From Topomyia yanbarensis (lineage: Eukaryota; Arthropoda; Insecta; Diptera; Culicidae), in the NCBI RefSeq assembly GCF_030247195.1, contig NC_080670.1, positions 34,086,497 to 34,150,496 on the forward strand: a stretch of DNA of 64,000 bases, written 5' to 3'. Made by a program: the position numbers and the translations under genes. Shown here piece by piece: positions 47,016 through 58,960 of this stretch (position 1 is the stretch's first letter; each line of letters begins with the position of its first letter). Under the pieces are notes generated by a model. The model saw only the letters and a list, made by a program, of their open reading frames with translations, ran no database searches and was not told the origin of the DNA.

Positions 47016-47166
47016 CTACAACCTGGTGTTCCTGGTGCTAACCTACGGCATCCCGATGCTGATCATGATCGTTTGCTACACACTGATGGGTCGAGAGCTG
47101 TGGGGCAGCCGGTCGATAGGAGAACACACCGAGCGGCAGCTGGAATCGATGAAATCCAAGAAGAAG
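47016..47166 (+). CDS. TkR86C: Tachykinin-family receptor, TM5 and intracellular loop 3 exon
   Basis: The exon follows TTACTTTCCCAG and completes a split codon (AT plus C) from the previous exon. It encodes YNLVFLVLTYGIPMLIMIVC (TM5), then YTLMGRELWGSRSIGE, HTERQLESM and KSKKK, the start of the third intracellular loop that contacts the G protein. The GSRSIGE and ESMKSK blocks are family hallmarks. It ends in phase 0 at AAG before GTATGG, matching the position before the conserved V-V-R-M-F of TM6 in relatives. The TM6-TM7 exon was not found in 47167-64000, so the next intron would exceed 16.8 kb. Confidence 0.9.
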
Positions 47167-47998
47167 GTATGGCCACCCCCTTTCCTCTCGAATAAAAATT
47201 GTTTATGTCGCCTCATTTGATAACCATCAACGTTGTTCGGCAGTTTTGATTGCCTTCTCGAATGATTTACAGGCTGGTGTCTTTGTTCGTCGTGGACGAA
47301 GGCTGTCTTTAACCTTCAACTGAGAAAGTCTCGAAAATTTGCTCACCGTGGGCAATTTTTTATGAAATTCAATCAGTAGTGTTCAATTAATGCCCCAGGG
47401 TACCAAAAACTGTTTTTTTTTTCATTTTCAAAGATGGTTCTTTAATGTTAAACTTGGCAATGTCTCGTACTCATTATTATTGTCAATGATAAAATGAATT
47501 ATCTTCGTATGTACGAGGCCCAGTCAGGAATATAATGCCGATTTGGACAGACAAGGGCGCAAAAATAATCATCAAGATCGTTCGCTTCTTTTATGGTGGC
47601 GTGAGAAGGATAAAAGGCCCCGTTCCGACTCAGGTTTCTTATCGAGAGCGTTACCGATTTCGGTCGAAACGGTTCGCCGATTGCGGGAGGAAAACTCATT
47701 ACTAGAAGAGAAAAAATCGGTACGGCAGGGGTGACATTAAAATAAATCGATTCCGCTAGCATCGGCGAAGAATCCCCCCAATTGATGATTCTTTTGATTG
47801 CAGGTTAATTTAGTTTGGTTTATTTCTTCCGCATTTTTCTTCTAAAAATGTGGATAGATAAATGAGGTCTCATTTGCACAACCCGTAGGACGAGGGGGAA
47901 ATATTGAATGCGCCAAATGTAGTTAAAATTGTAATTAGTTTAGAACCTGCTTTGAACTTTGGATATCAGCAAGCACTTCTCACTAAGGAGAAAATACG
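47167..47998 (+). other. Receptor intron sequence, nothing recognised
   Basis: After the donor GTATGG the DNA is AT-rich. The frame at 47499-47762 and its opposite-strand partner have no recognisable domain. Confidence 0.5.
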
Positions 47999-48376
47999 CC
48001 ATAGAAAATCCTCCCGATTTTCCCACCGACTAAATCGGCTTGCGTCAGCACAATCAGCCGACTATGCCACCAATTAATCGATTGTTGCACCGACTCTCAT
48101 GGTGATTTAACATGGACGTCTGCCGACGCGACCACCGATTAAATATGACCGACGAAATCTGTTGAAATCGGTCGATTTCAACCGATTAAATCGATCGATT
48201 AGTTGGTAATTTAGAACTGGAACCAGATTCACACAGATTAAATCTGGCGATTAATATGGTGACGAAAATAGTTCACCGACGAAACCCAACTTAGTCGGTT
48301 AATTAACCTGTCGACCTCGAAGCACCCGATTTCGTCGGTCGACTGGGAAATTTATGAACTGTCAAATTTTCTATGG
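47999..48376. mobile_element. Inverted-repeat element rich in ACCGATTAAATCGG-like motifs
   Basis: CCATAGAAAAT at 47999-48009 is inverted at 48366-48376. Between them ACCGAC/ACCGATT and AAATCGG-like motifs recur about ten times in both orientations, for example near 48029, 48140, 48175, 48290 and 48330. No ORF and no clear target duplication. Confidence 0.5.
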
Positions 48377-48689
48377 GGTAGGGTTAAACTATTCTGTGCA
48401 CGCAGGGCACAATACTTCACTTTAGTAAGTCGAGGCTATTGCGGTTAACCTTCGTCTCATTGGTAGCTAGCACTGGCACCAAATAGACGCTAAATTCAAA
48501 ATCGAAACACTATGTATTGTGCTTACACCGTTCACATCTAAACCAATGGCTACGAGCGGCGTCCTGCCAGTAGTGACGTTCCGCTTGCTTTTATAAAATA
48601 AATTCTAATAAACGATCAAGTATGCGTGAATGGAAGACATCACGATTGACTGGAATGTGTCTTCGGAGTGTAGTGCGCACCTATGTGCA

Positions 48690-49380
48690 CTGCACATAGA
48701 TGTGATGAGATCATCTTCTATGATAGGGTCGGGTGTACCTCAGGGAAGACATCTAGACCCGTTGCTGTTAATTTCATTTGCACCCTACATACACTAGAAA
48801 CAAGTTTGGCCTCAAATGTGAGTCACAGAGAACAGACATCCATGATCGAACAAGAAGTTGATAATGCTTGTGTGCACATATGAACGAATATCCGTTAAAA
48901 TACTAATGCCGCCTCACAAGCATATCCTAATGAGAGATATAGCGTCGGTAATTTTCAAATCTTTATATGATCAGCTGTCGATTCAGTCAAACTCGGTAGC
49001 GCACCTGATGGTAACTACCTTTGAATAGACTAGTATACACAACTAAACGCTCGAGATGGACGTCTGTTCTCTATATACGAATGAAAAGAGTTCAAGTAAA
49101 TCGAATATCAAATATTGCAGCATTCATTCAATTACTGTGCAGCTTTGCGAGAAGCACCTGCTTCATCTATTTATACTCGGTCGAGTGCTGGAATCAGTGC
49201 AAAAAATAGCTTACAAGGCTATATTACTAGAAAGAATCCATAATTCCATCAGGTTATGGAGCATATCCAGCACGAACGTATCGTATATCAAAGGGGAGGG
49301 GAGACTGGTTGCAGAAGTTTTTCGACTGCAATCACGAGTGCTTTATCAAATCATCCGGTCATGCCCAGGATGAAGCGAAA
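48690..49380 (+). pseudogene. Degenerate Jockey-type reverse transcriptase fragment
   Basis: At 48729 a frame reads SGVPQGRHLDPLLL, the RT block that precedes the catalytic FADD. Downstream, shifted frames give MKRVQVNRISN-like and LHLFI/RIHNSIRLWSI pieces compatible with the C-terminal region. Stops and shifts abound. Only the first block is a confident match. Confidence 0.45.
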
Positions 49381-49954
49381 GTTTGATCCTCCACAAAACA
49401 ACGCAATTTAGTTTTTCCTCATATGGGCATACACTTAGAACACCCGTTTCCGTTTGTATTGGTTGAGAAATTTTTCAATAATGCTGATAAAAAAAATCAT
49501 TCTGATATATTTTGATTTTTTTTCATGGTGTACGTGTTTTGTAAACTTCCACCAGTATGAAACTTATCCGCTTAACTATAATTAACTTAACTTAAATAAT
49601 AATATTGGAAGTTTATTATCTGATCATTACATTTTGAACTTAACATTTTAAACACCATGAGGATTTCTGGTAAATTATTGGAATGGGATCTCTTAGTAAG
49701 GATCTTATAGTTGACAAATCAATATCAAATAAGATGCCTCCATGAAAATATCCACATAGAAACTGATGAAAAATGTTGCTTTCAGTTGGCTTCTAGTAAG
49801 CCAGGATCAGTTTTTATGAATATTTGTTTTTGTTTTGTACTACCAATTATTTGAATAGCCACTATGTAGGATTGGAAATGAAGAAAATAAAAAATGTCAA
49901 GTTATTGGCTATTATCATGTACATTTGTGTACTGAATTAAATGACGTAATACAA

Positions 49955-50668
49955 TTTCGTAAAGTTCTTATGTTAAAGTTCATAACATAAGAACTATAGC
50001 GAAGAAAAGTAAAATAAACAGTGTTTACGGTCAATATAACATAGCTTCGAAACCGTCAGCTTTAGAGGTTTAGTATTTTCGAAGAATTTTGCAACGTAAA
50101 ACATCTTCTGATAACATAATTTTGGTGAATAATCCTCCCAGGTGGATGCATTAATTCTTCAAACAAATTTATTCTCGAAAAACTTGGTGTCTTCAGTGAA
50201 GTTTTCGAGAATGTTAGTACAAATAACGTGGCTGAAGACATGAATGCTCCATATATTCAGGGTATCGAGATATATTAGGCTATTTGCGAAAGTGAACCTT
50301 CAAAACAAGCTATTCACATATTACTGAATATGATCAATATCTTCTGCTGTCAATAAACAATAAGCATTTTATCACGAGTTGTGTCTCTGAAGCTTACAGT
50401 AATATTGAAGAAAACTGGACTTAAGAATAATTTCGTAAACATCGTTCTATATCTCGATATGCTACATACATAGAACTAAAATAAAGATGTTTTAAATGAA
50501 ATTCCGAACAGCTTTGCTGAAAACACCAAGTCTCTTACCACTTTATAAAGAGTTGATTTTCCATGATTATTTCCAGGAGGATTTATCACTAAAATGATTA
50601 TATCAGAAGATGTTTTTTATGCTGGAAAACTTGTTCCTAAACTTTAACTTAAGTACTTTACTTACCAA
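49955..50668. mobile_element. 714-bp foldback element
   Basis: GTAAAGTTCTTATGTTAAAG at the left is mirrored at the right (complement GTAAAGTACTTAAGTTAAAG). Further in, AAACATCTTCTGATAACATA near 50098 is mirrored near 50600-50620, and AATCCTCCCAGG near 50131 is mirrored near 50573-50585. The arms therefore span at least 200 bp each. No ORF. Confidence 0.6.
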
Positions 50669-51721
50669 TCAGTTTAAGACCATATTGTCCTTTGCTGTAT
50701 CAGTAAATTCGAACTGAGTAGGCGGGTGTGATCAGATGTGTTTTTTCAATCTGGCATTTTTCCAGCCGCTCCTCCAAGATTTTTCAAGACAAGAAAATAT
50801 ATATAATTGTAGCTGTGTGGCAAGTGGAATATACAATGGATTTCTTACCCACCAATGTGGTTCCGTGTCTGGAATTCTGGGGCTAACCCTGGACTACCGA
50901 TAAACCAGGTGATGCGGATGGCATTCCGCCGGAAACCTCCCCAACAGCAGCTACAGCAGCATTAGGAAAATGTCCCACCATCTACATCATCATCTATACA
51001 CAACCGAAGCCGAACCACATGAGCTCCAGTCGGATCCAGCAAATTTGGCAGCATTGGTGGTTCTTTTGCGGAAGTTGCCCGGACGAAGTATTTTATCACC
51101 GTACCAGTGGCACTTGGGCAGCTGTCAGAACCGACGAAGAAAAGCGTGGCTGTCACACATCACGGATGCCGTATAGAAGATAGTTGATGTTGGACCCTGC
51201 ATTGTTTGGTGAGCTCGTTCCGATTATGTTTTACTTTTCAGGCACCGTCATTGGGCCAATTTACGACAATAGTTAAGAAACAAAATCTGTATGACATTCC
51301 GTGGGCTTGTACACCAAAATGAGATTTTATTTTGATATATTTTTTCTCGATTCAGTGTTTAATCGCTTGAAAAATTGTGTTATACAACTCATGACATCTT
51401 AAAAATTGAGAAATATTTAGCAAAATTCATTGAATTTTGTGAAAAAAGGTTTCTGAAGTATTCAGAGGCAATGACTTCTCAGTCGATGTTTAGTATCGGT
51501 TTGGCCTATTGTGAAATATACGGTACAGTTATTTGTGTTTTCCGCCAACGCTCAACGAACGCGGAAGGTTTCTGTTTTCGTAATCCTGTATTGCCTATTA
51601 GGACATAGAGGTCCTGTATGGATTTTTATCGAAGGTGAGTTGTGTTGGTTTGTATTTGTATGCGTTTTTTGTTTATATTACTACTAATTAACCGATTTCG
51701 CCAATTTTCTCTATTGTTTCA
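50669..51721. other. Non-coding stretch, nothing recognised
   Basis: The overlapping opposite-strand frames at 50962-51176 and the frame at 51375-51608 have no known domain. Confidence 0.4.
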
Positions 51722-52130
51722 GAGAGCGAGTAAAGGCGCTATAACCCTGGCTCTTTAGCCAGGGCAGGGCTAAATACTTCTGTCCCATCCCAGGAACCTA
51801 GGACCAAAGGAGTGACATTAGCAAAGTCACTCACAACGATTCATCAAACCCCCATCAAATTGAAATGGTTGTGTACGGTTGTCCACGTTTCTTCCTTATT
51901 CAAGGTTCAAAATAATCCGTTGATTAAGTTATTCATTGAATGAATAATTTGATTGTCGTATAATTTTGAATCATCTTTATTTTGTACGCTGCAAAGTTGG
52001 CATGGCCGCTTTAATGCTTGTGTCATATTCAATATGTGCCACAAACATTAATAATGACAAGAAAAATTGTAGACGAACGTTTGCAATTTTCCAGGATCCC
52101 TACATGTATTTGCTGTGTATGTGTAGACTA
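51722..52130 (+). repeat. Second copy of the 21058-type interspersed repeat
   Basis: Landmarks AGAGCGAGTAAAGGCGCTAT, ACCAAAGGAGTGACATTAGC and GTATAATTTTGAATCATCTT follow the order of the copy at 21058. The tail is TAGACTATTCTAGACTAGA, a decayed TAGAA-like run. It abuts the 3' end of the minus-strand RTE relic, so it is either a separate insertion or a shared 3' end read in reverse. Confidence 0.55.
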
Positions 52131-52139
52131 TTCTAGACT

Positions 52140-54200
52140 AGATGTTGTCCTTTGCTGTATCAAGAAGTCGTCTCCAGTTCACCCTGTCCATGGCTGTTTG
52201 TCGCCTCGCAGGGCACGAAGACCCATCAGGTCTCCATCACCTTGGCCAATCTTTCCTTCTTGCAGCCACCGGATTAGTTTCTAGAACCGTTTCTAACAAG
52301 TTGTTCACCATTCTAACGACAAGTCGCCCAAATTTCGCTGAGCGCACAATGGGTGGTTTTCAAAGCTACTGTTGCAATTCGCCGTCTCCACATTCCGTCT
52401 TTCATATGCATCTCATCGTAGCTTGTTCTCAACACGTTCTATTCGAAAACACTAAGAGCGCGTTGGTATCCTGCCAGCATACTCCACGTTTATTGACCGT
52501 AGAGGAAAACCGGTCTAATGAGCGATTTACAGAAGGTTAATTTCATGCGGTGTCGTGCATTCTTCGATCGAAGGGTTGTTCGAAACCCAACGTAACAACG
52601 TTCACCTGCTAGAATACGTTTCCAAATTGGCGGTCATTAGCGAGCTCAAATACACGAACTTATCAACCAGCTCGATATCATCGCAAGCAATCGATATACT
52701 CGATTGGAGGCGTAATCTCTTTCTCTCAAGTACTATGTCTGACGCATTTGTGACCAGTTCCATTCGCTTATCTTCAACCGTCAGTCGGATGTATGCCTCC
52801 ACCATCGTGTCCAGGTCCATTGTGTGTCACAATATTGACGCTACTGGGGCGAAACTAAAAAGCTAAACAGACTTCCGGAAAATCGTACCTCTCGTGTCAA
52901 TCGTCGCTATTATTATTACACCTTGTCTTAGCTCTTTCCGGGTTTTAAAAGGACTCGAAAGTACCTCTAATAGTCATCACACATCACTCGATCTATTGTG
53001 GTTGGTCCGGAAATCCGTATTTGGGCATTATATACCAATTTTTTCAACGAATTCGCTTGCTAACGGTGATTGGCGGCGACAAAGAATTTGGGAGACACCT
53101 TCAGCAATGTGATTACTCGGTAACTACTTGTAGCAATCCAGCTTAACACCCTTATTATAGATGGAACACACTACTTCCTCCATCCAATCCTCCGGTAAAA
53201 TCTGTTTCTCCCAGATCCTCAAAACTACCCAGTGGAGTGCTCTAACCAATGCCTCTCTTCCGTGTTTCAGCAGCTCACATGGTAGTTGATCATTGCCAGC
53301 GGCTTTAACAGTCCTCAACCGTCCGATCGCCTTCAGGAATCAGAATATATTGGCTCAAATGGCACGTTCCCCGTACATAGTCGGGGATTTGTGTCGAACC
53401 CAGGGAAGTAAGACGTCCCCTTATGAATCTTAGGTAGATCCGGCGCAGGGAATCTGTCGTCGGCTGTGCAAGTCCCCAGACTGATTCTTGCGATGCTCTT
53501 GTCGTCTACTGCTATTACGATGTTCGTCATAATGCACTTATCGATCAGCTCCCACTCGGTCGTGGGAAGGTTTCCATTAGTGTCTCCTTATATGTCGGCC
53601 TATGGCACATAGCCTTTGCTTGAGCGATGTACCTAATCGTAGAATTTTCGTAACTCTGTACAGATGATCCATAGCATCGGTACCCGATCTTCCTGTAGGC
53701 GATTCCGAATCTCTATTCGCACTGCGGAAGGTGCGAATATTCGTGATGCGGGAGAAAAAAAATCCGTTTATTAGAATGTGGTCGATTTGGTGTTCAGTTT
53801 GTTAATCAGGTGATCTCAAGGGTGGCGTTCATGTCGCTGATCCCCAACTTCACATTCTGCCGCTGGCTACAATTGCGCGTAAAATGCATCTTTCTCGTTC
53901 TCGAGTTATTCTTCGTGAGGGTAGAGCACGTTGACGATGCTGTAGTTGTAGAAATGGCCTTTGATCCACACACATCCCTTCGCTGATCTTCTACTACTTG
54001 ATTACGCGTTGACGCATCTTGCCAAGCACTACAAAGCTTATTCTCAACTCGTTTGTTGTGCCGTCGCTCTAGTATAGTGTAACAGCTCGACGACCGCTTT
54101 TACACACATTCTGTCTCAACAAGGAAAGCTCTTACAATGCTACGGCTGTGAAGTTGCGAGTTTTCAGCTCATCGTGTAGGATTCGTTCGAACCCAGAGAA
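52140..54200 (-). pseudogene. Decayed RTE-type retrotransposon, minus strand
   Basis: Collinear protein pieces run from right to left. KGHFYNYSIVNVLYPHEE (about 53970-53915) and IDHILING (53786-53763) are endonuclease blocks. AAGNDQLPCELLKHGREALV with WEKQILPEDWMEEVVCSIY (53318-53124) opens the RT. ELVDKFVYLSSLMTAN (about 52665-52620) is past the catalytic core. DRVNWRRLLDTAKD (about 52190-52145) is the C-terminus. They match the element at 38782 block by block, but many stops and shifts separate them. It is much older than that copy. Confidence 0.75.
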
Positions 54201-55095
54201 GTAAGACGTAGTCCTTTTTTCGATACCGGTTTCGAGTTATGTTTCATTCAAACCCTCTCTCCAGCAGGTATAAAACCTACTCATCTTATGTACCAACAGA
54301 TTATAAACATCCAAATGATACATTTCACAGCTTATTTCTACACCTAACACTAATACTATAATTTCGCCATAGTATAACTAACATAATGACAAAAGCTAAC
54401 TTGGCAATGAATTATCAAACAATCACTTAGTGAAGCTACGGGAAAGATGAAATTCAAAGACCTGGAAACATCGGTTAAATAAACGACACAATCTGGCAAA
54501 TCATTATGGTCATAATTGCGGTTCTGGCAATAGGAAAACGAAAGAATCAATGGGATCGAAGACTACGACGACGGATGTCGAAATCTAATAACTGTAGTAA
54601 ATTAGGGCATTCGATTCGCGATTGAAATAGAGTTTGTAAACTTTGTAAATTTGAATCTAGCGGAACTCCCAAGTCATGCTGGACGATTCACGTTGAAGAA
54701 CACTCTGAGAAACTTTATAGTCGATTTTGATCATTGAATGTTTGCAGGTGAAAAGCATTTAGTTGCATCCTGTTGACATGACACCAAATAATGAATAGAT
54801 CCAACTGAGACTGTAAGAATTTAGCATCGGTGAATGCAATATGCTATATTTTACCCTAAAGTGGAAAATTGGGTAAACGCCAAAATTTCCCACTAGGACG
54901 AAATTTTTTGGTAAAACCAGTGTTTGCACTTGAAGGGCACATATCCTTATTTATTACTTGGGTGCGTTCCAACTTCGTCTCATCAGAAACCGACACTAAC
55001 TTTTTGTCGGAATAGATTAGCGCAGGCTTGACGCAAATCCCTAAAACTAAAACACACTTTGTGTTTCAATCGAACGACTGGTCAAACGTGATGTC
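54200..55095. other. Non-coding stretch, nothing recognised
   Basis: Short frames with stops only. A CCHC-like C..C....H....C order may be present near 54580-54650, but it is too broken to call. Confidence 0.35.
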
Positions 55096-55099
55096 CCGT

Positions 55100-55405
55100 C
55101 CGAACCAAGTAAAAAATCGGTGGATGTTTTAATGAGGTGGAATAATTTGAAGTCATCGGCCAATTATAGTTTCATACTTTTTATCGAGAGATTAAGTCGT
55201 TGAGGTAGAGCAAGAATATACCAGGTCCAAGATGACTACCCCAAGGAACCCCCGAACTGGCAGCAAATAGAGCGATCGTGCAGTCTCCAATTTTTACCAA
55301 ATAATTTCTTCCAGATAGATAGGGGTGAAGCCAATTCAAAACAGCATAGAAAACACAGGTGTCGTAATTTTCGGGAGCCAAAACGAACCGGTGGTCTTCC
55401 ATCAT
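55100..55405 (-). pseudogene. Reverse-transcriptase fragment, head-to-head with the next element
   Basis: The frame 55405-55181 includes LNWLHPYLSGRNYLVKIGDC, then SSGVPWGSHLGPGIFLLYLN, the RT block before the catalytic site; the usual Gln in GVPQG is Trp. After a stop and a frame change, LADDFKLFHLIK near 55165-55130 gives the catalytic ADD block. It is a Jockey-type fragment of about 300 bp, opposed to the plus-strand element that starts at the same point. Confidence 0.75.
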
Positions 55406-57263
55406 GGTTCGTGTTCTGTTGATTTGTCTGGTAGGTAAGAGAATCGGAGAGATGTTCGCCGCTGTCGGGGGGGCTGGAGCTGGTGTTGCTACTTTTCTAG
55501 GCGATCACTTTACCAAGCCATCCGATAAAAGATTCGTTAACGAGCAGCGAAAGGAATCCGGTTTGCCATCTTGTATGTCGTTTAATGGAGTTTTAGGCAC
55601 CGACACTAAGGAAATTTGCCAACTGTTCTCCGACAAATTTTCAAGCGTTTTTTCCAACGAGCGCTTGCCACCACAACAAGTCGCTGCCGCCGCTAATTTA
55701 ACTCCTTCTCTAGGACAAACCATCAACCGAATTTGTGTCGATAATGCTGCTATTCTTGCAGCAAATGCCAAACTGAAAGCATCTTGTTCCCCAGGTCCAG
55801 ATGGTGTTCCCTCGATTTTTGTCAAAAAGTGCATCAGCGGGCTTCTTGAACCACTTCGGCGAGTCTTCGAGCTATCACTCACTACTGGTACATTCCCTTC
55901 CTGCTGGAAAGCAGCGCACATGTTTCCAGTTCATAAAAAAGGAAACAAATCGAACATTGACAGTTATCGGGGAATCTCGTGTTTAAGTGCTGTATCAAAA
56001 CTGTTCGAGCTGGTTGTGTTAGATCCTATTTTCTTTCACTGCAAACACTACATTGCAGATGACCAACATGGTTTCATGCCTAAACGATCGACAACGACAA
56101 ACCTGCTCTCGTTCACAACATATGTAATGGATGGATTCGCTGACGGATTGCAAACCGATGCTATTTATATGGATCTATCTGCGGCCTTCGACAAATTCAA
56201 CCATGATATCGCAATAGCGAAGCTGGACAAACTCGGCATTCATGGACAATTTCTGCGCTGGTTTCGTTCCTACCTCGATGGAAGGCAACTCCAAATCAGC
56301 ATTAAGGACTGTCTATCTGCACCATCCTTCGCTACATCCGGCATACCACAAGGAAGCCATCTCGGTCCAGTAATATTCCTCCTCTACTTTAATGACGTCA
56401 ATTTCACATTACAAGGACCCCGCCTTTCTTTCGCCGACGACATGAAAATTTTTCAACAAATACGGGATAAAACCGATGCCGAGTTTCTTCAGAGTGAATT
56501 GGAGAGCTTTAGTACGTGGTGTGATCGAAACAGAATGGTTTTAAACCCGAGCAAATGCTCAATCGTTAAGTTCGCGCGGAAACGCCATCCGATTCAGTTT
56601 AACTACCATCTCTTCGACTCGAATAATACAAGACACTCTAACGTCAAGGATCTCGGAGTCATCATGGATTCGGCACTAACGTTCAAACCACATACATCAT
56701 ACATTGTGGATAAGGCGTCAAGACAGCTTGGGTTCATCTTCCGAACAGCGAAAAACTTTAAGGACGTATACTGTTTAAAATCTCTCTATTGCGCGCTGGT
56801 TCGCTCAACACTGGAATATTGTTCTGCTGTTTGGAATCCGTACTACCAGAACGGGATTGACAGAATCGAGGCTGTCCAACGCAGGTTCATACGCTTCGCC
56901 CTTCGTCATCTCCCATGGCGAAACAGATTTCAGCTGCCGAGCTATGAAAACCGTTGCCAGCTTATACACCTCGATACACTCAGCATTCGGAGGGACTGCT
57001 CTCGAGCCCTGTTCGTCTCGGACTTACTCTCTGCCAGAGTGGATTGCCCTACAATCCTCGGACGTCTGGATCTTCAAGCCCGCGTTCGAGCTCTACGTAA
57101 TAACTCCCTTCTGCGAGTTCCGTTCAGGAGAACCAAGTATGGTTGCCAGAGCGCTGTAACCGGACTCCAACGAATTTTTAACAGTGTGGCGACGGCCTTC
57201 GACTTCAACCGGACGCGGAATGCTATAAAAGCAAAAATGTTGTCAATTTTAAAATGTAATTAA
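55404..57263 (+). CDS. Jockey-type non-LTR reverse transcriptase, 5'-truncated but open
   Basis: The 619-codon frame is uninterrupted. Residues from about 46 (FVNEQRKESGLPS) are typical of the pre-RT region. RT blocks follow: SPGPDGVPSIF, FPVHKKGNKSNIDSYRGISC, DDQHGFMPKRST, DAIYMDLSAAFDKFNHD, GIPQGSHLGPVIFLLYFND and FADD (343-346, catalytic pair present). The C-terminal part has LEYCSAVWNPYYQNGIDRIE and VQRRFIRFALRHLPWR. ORF1 and the endonuclease are absent. The first 45 residues (MVRVLLICLVGKRIGEMFAA and a Gly/Ala run) do not resemble the family and probably come from the junction. It cannot move by itself. An open frame of this length suggests a fairly recent insertion. Confidence 0.85.
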   Translation: MVRVLLICLVGKRIGEMFAAVGGAGAGVATFLGDHFTKPSDKRFVNEQRKESGLPSCMSFNGVLGTDTKEICQLFSDKFSSVFSNERLPPQQVAAAANLTPSLGQTINRICVDNAAILAANAKLKASCSPGPDGVPSIFVKKCISGLLEPLRRVFELSLTTGTFPSCWKAAHMFPVHKKGNKSNIDSYRGISCLSAVSKLFELVVLDPIFFHCKHYIADDQHGFMPKRSTTTNLLSFTTYVMDGFADGLQTDAIYMDLSAAFDKFNHDIAIAKLDKLGIHGQFLRWFRSYLDGRQLQISIKDCLSAPSFATSGIPQGSHLGPVIFLLYFNDVNFTLQGPRLSFADDMKIFQQIRDKTDAEFLQSELESFSTWCDRNRMVLNPSKCSIVKFARKRHPIQFNYHLFDSNNTRHSNVKDLGVIMDSALTFKPHTSYIVDKASRQLGFIFRTAKNFKDVYCLKSLYCALVRSTLEYCSAVWNPYYQNGIDRIEAVQRRFIRFALRHLPWRNRFQLPSYENRCQLIHLDTLSIRRDCSRALFVSDLLSARVDCPTILGRLDLQARVRALRNNSLLRVPFRRTKYGCQSAVTGLQRIFNSVATAFDFNRTRNAIKAKMLSILKCN

Positions 57264-57330
57264 TTTAAGCAACCACCATTGGGGCCAAGGGGCTTGTTGG
57301 TGAAGGTAATAAACATAAACATAAACAATA
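55530..57330 (+). mobile_element. Body of the Jockey-type retrotransposon with 3' tail
   Basis: Homology starts within the ORF near 55530. After the stop at 57261-57263 a short 3' region (CAACCACCATTGGGGCCAAG) ends in AATAAACATAAACATAAACA, a simple-repeat tail. The 5' border and target duplication could not be fixed. Confidence 0.65.
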
Positions 57331-58903
57331 GGATACTCTCGGTAGCCGGCTGCCCCGAGTTTAAAAACCTCAAAAACTAAACAAGATTTTCTAAACTAAA
57401 CAAAAACTAAACTTGCTTTTTCGAGTTATCGTGTACTAGAAGTCTAACTGAAGAACTACACATTAAACTATGCTTTACATGTCGAATCGCTTGCTTGGAG
57501 TGAATCCTAGACCTTCCAAACCACCAACTCTGCGACACCTATAGAAGAGTCTGATGAATCGTCGTCCTTCCGTTAAGTAGCTGAAGCATCAATACTTCCC
57601 GCCTACTCTGTCCTTTATCCTTCCCTGTGAAGTATCATGCTGTTGATGTTTGAATATGGGTCGGATCGGTAAGAATTCCTATATTTACCATTTTCTAAGC
57701 AATTCTTATTAGAGCTTAAATCGTCGCCACAATACAACGCAAAAATAGAGATAAAGAAATATATTACAACAAATAGACACGAATACATCACGATAATGAG
57801 GCACAACGCCATAAATTTAAAATCAAATGAAATTTATCAAATTATTAGCCCCATCATGTTATACATGCCCAACAGAAACAACAGGCACCAAATTTGCAGC
57901 ATCCATCAAGTGAAATGACCTTGTGTTAGTTATCGTCATAGGAAAATATATTGTTCGTTTTCAGCTAGCATTCAGAGCCAACGTGAGTAGGCAACATGTG
58001 CTATCTATAAGTCCAAAGCTTCTAAACTGTTCTTTATTGCGCCAATAAAAATGGGCGACCTGATAAATGCTCTCACATTTGCAAAAGCCAGAAGATGAAT
58101 TAGTAGGTATAATTCCATCGTTAGTGATGAGAATTTATGGGGTTGATTTCAGTGCTTTTCGTTTATTTGAAAGCGTTCCATTGGCAATCACTTTCTTTTG
58201 TGTGTTGCGCAATATTCCGGAATATAAACTGAGGTCTTTAAACTCAATCACTCCCAAAATGTTCGTACACTATAGAAAAAGTTATTGAATCAAATTCGTT
58301 TTTCATGTTATCTAAAAATCACGCCCTAGCTCAAAATGGTTACGTTTTGACTGCAACCATTTCCTAGCCGCTGCCGCAGGAGAAAATATACATAAATATT
58401 AAAGAATGCCCTCGAAGACAAACCGACACACTGCAGTGCTGCACACTAACAAATTTTCCAACCGAAAGTTCACCCGCGGGTATTTTGCAGCACAAAAGCT
58501 GCCATAGTGGCACCACTCCACAAACAAACCGGAAACCCGGGTAAACTATTCGGTCGACTGCACACACCCGCTGCACACACCATTGTTGACAATTTGTCAT
58601 TTCGAGTTTGGCTTTCGCGTGAAAAAGCACTCCAAATTATTTAGATCTCGAAACAGATGATGACAGGCAGCAGTTCGCTGTTGAACTTGGCAGCCAGATA
58701 ACCTGCAGAGCTGAGAGAAAAAAAAACACGAAACGTCACCTTACGTGCAAAACACTAACTTGAACCGCGGTCCCAGAGTAGTAAAGGGTGTACTCCAAAA
58801 AAACAGTGACATGCACAGCAAGGTTATTAATAATAAGTTTTGTTTTTGGATTATTTCATGCTCAGACAAAAAAAGGTTTCAACTGGGTTTATTTTTAATT
58901 AGG
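57331..58903. other. Mostly non-coding; GC-richer block at 58364-58640
   Basis: No domain was recognised. The block at 58364-58640 is richer in C and G than its neighbours and contains repeated GCTGCACAC-like phrases. It might be a promoter or untranslated exon, but no supporting ORF or splice site was found. Confidence 0.3.
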
Positions 58904-58960
58904 GTAATGGGCTTATTTTAGCTCTTTTTATATTATTACCCATTTGAAGCCATTGCACAG
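58904..58960 (+). repeat. Partial copy of the 318-bp MITE family
   Basis: TA then GGGTAATGGGCTTATTTTAG and ATTATTACCCATTTGAAGCC match the left end and first interior landmarks of the copies at 5614 and 26535. The rest is missing. Confidence 0.5.
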
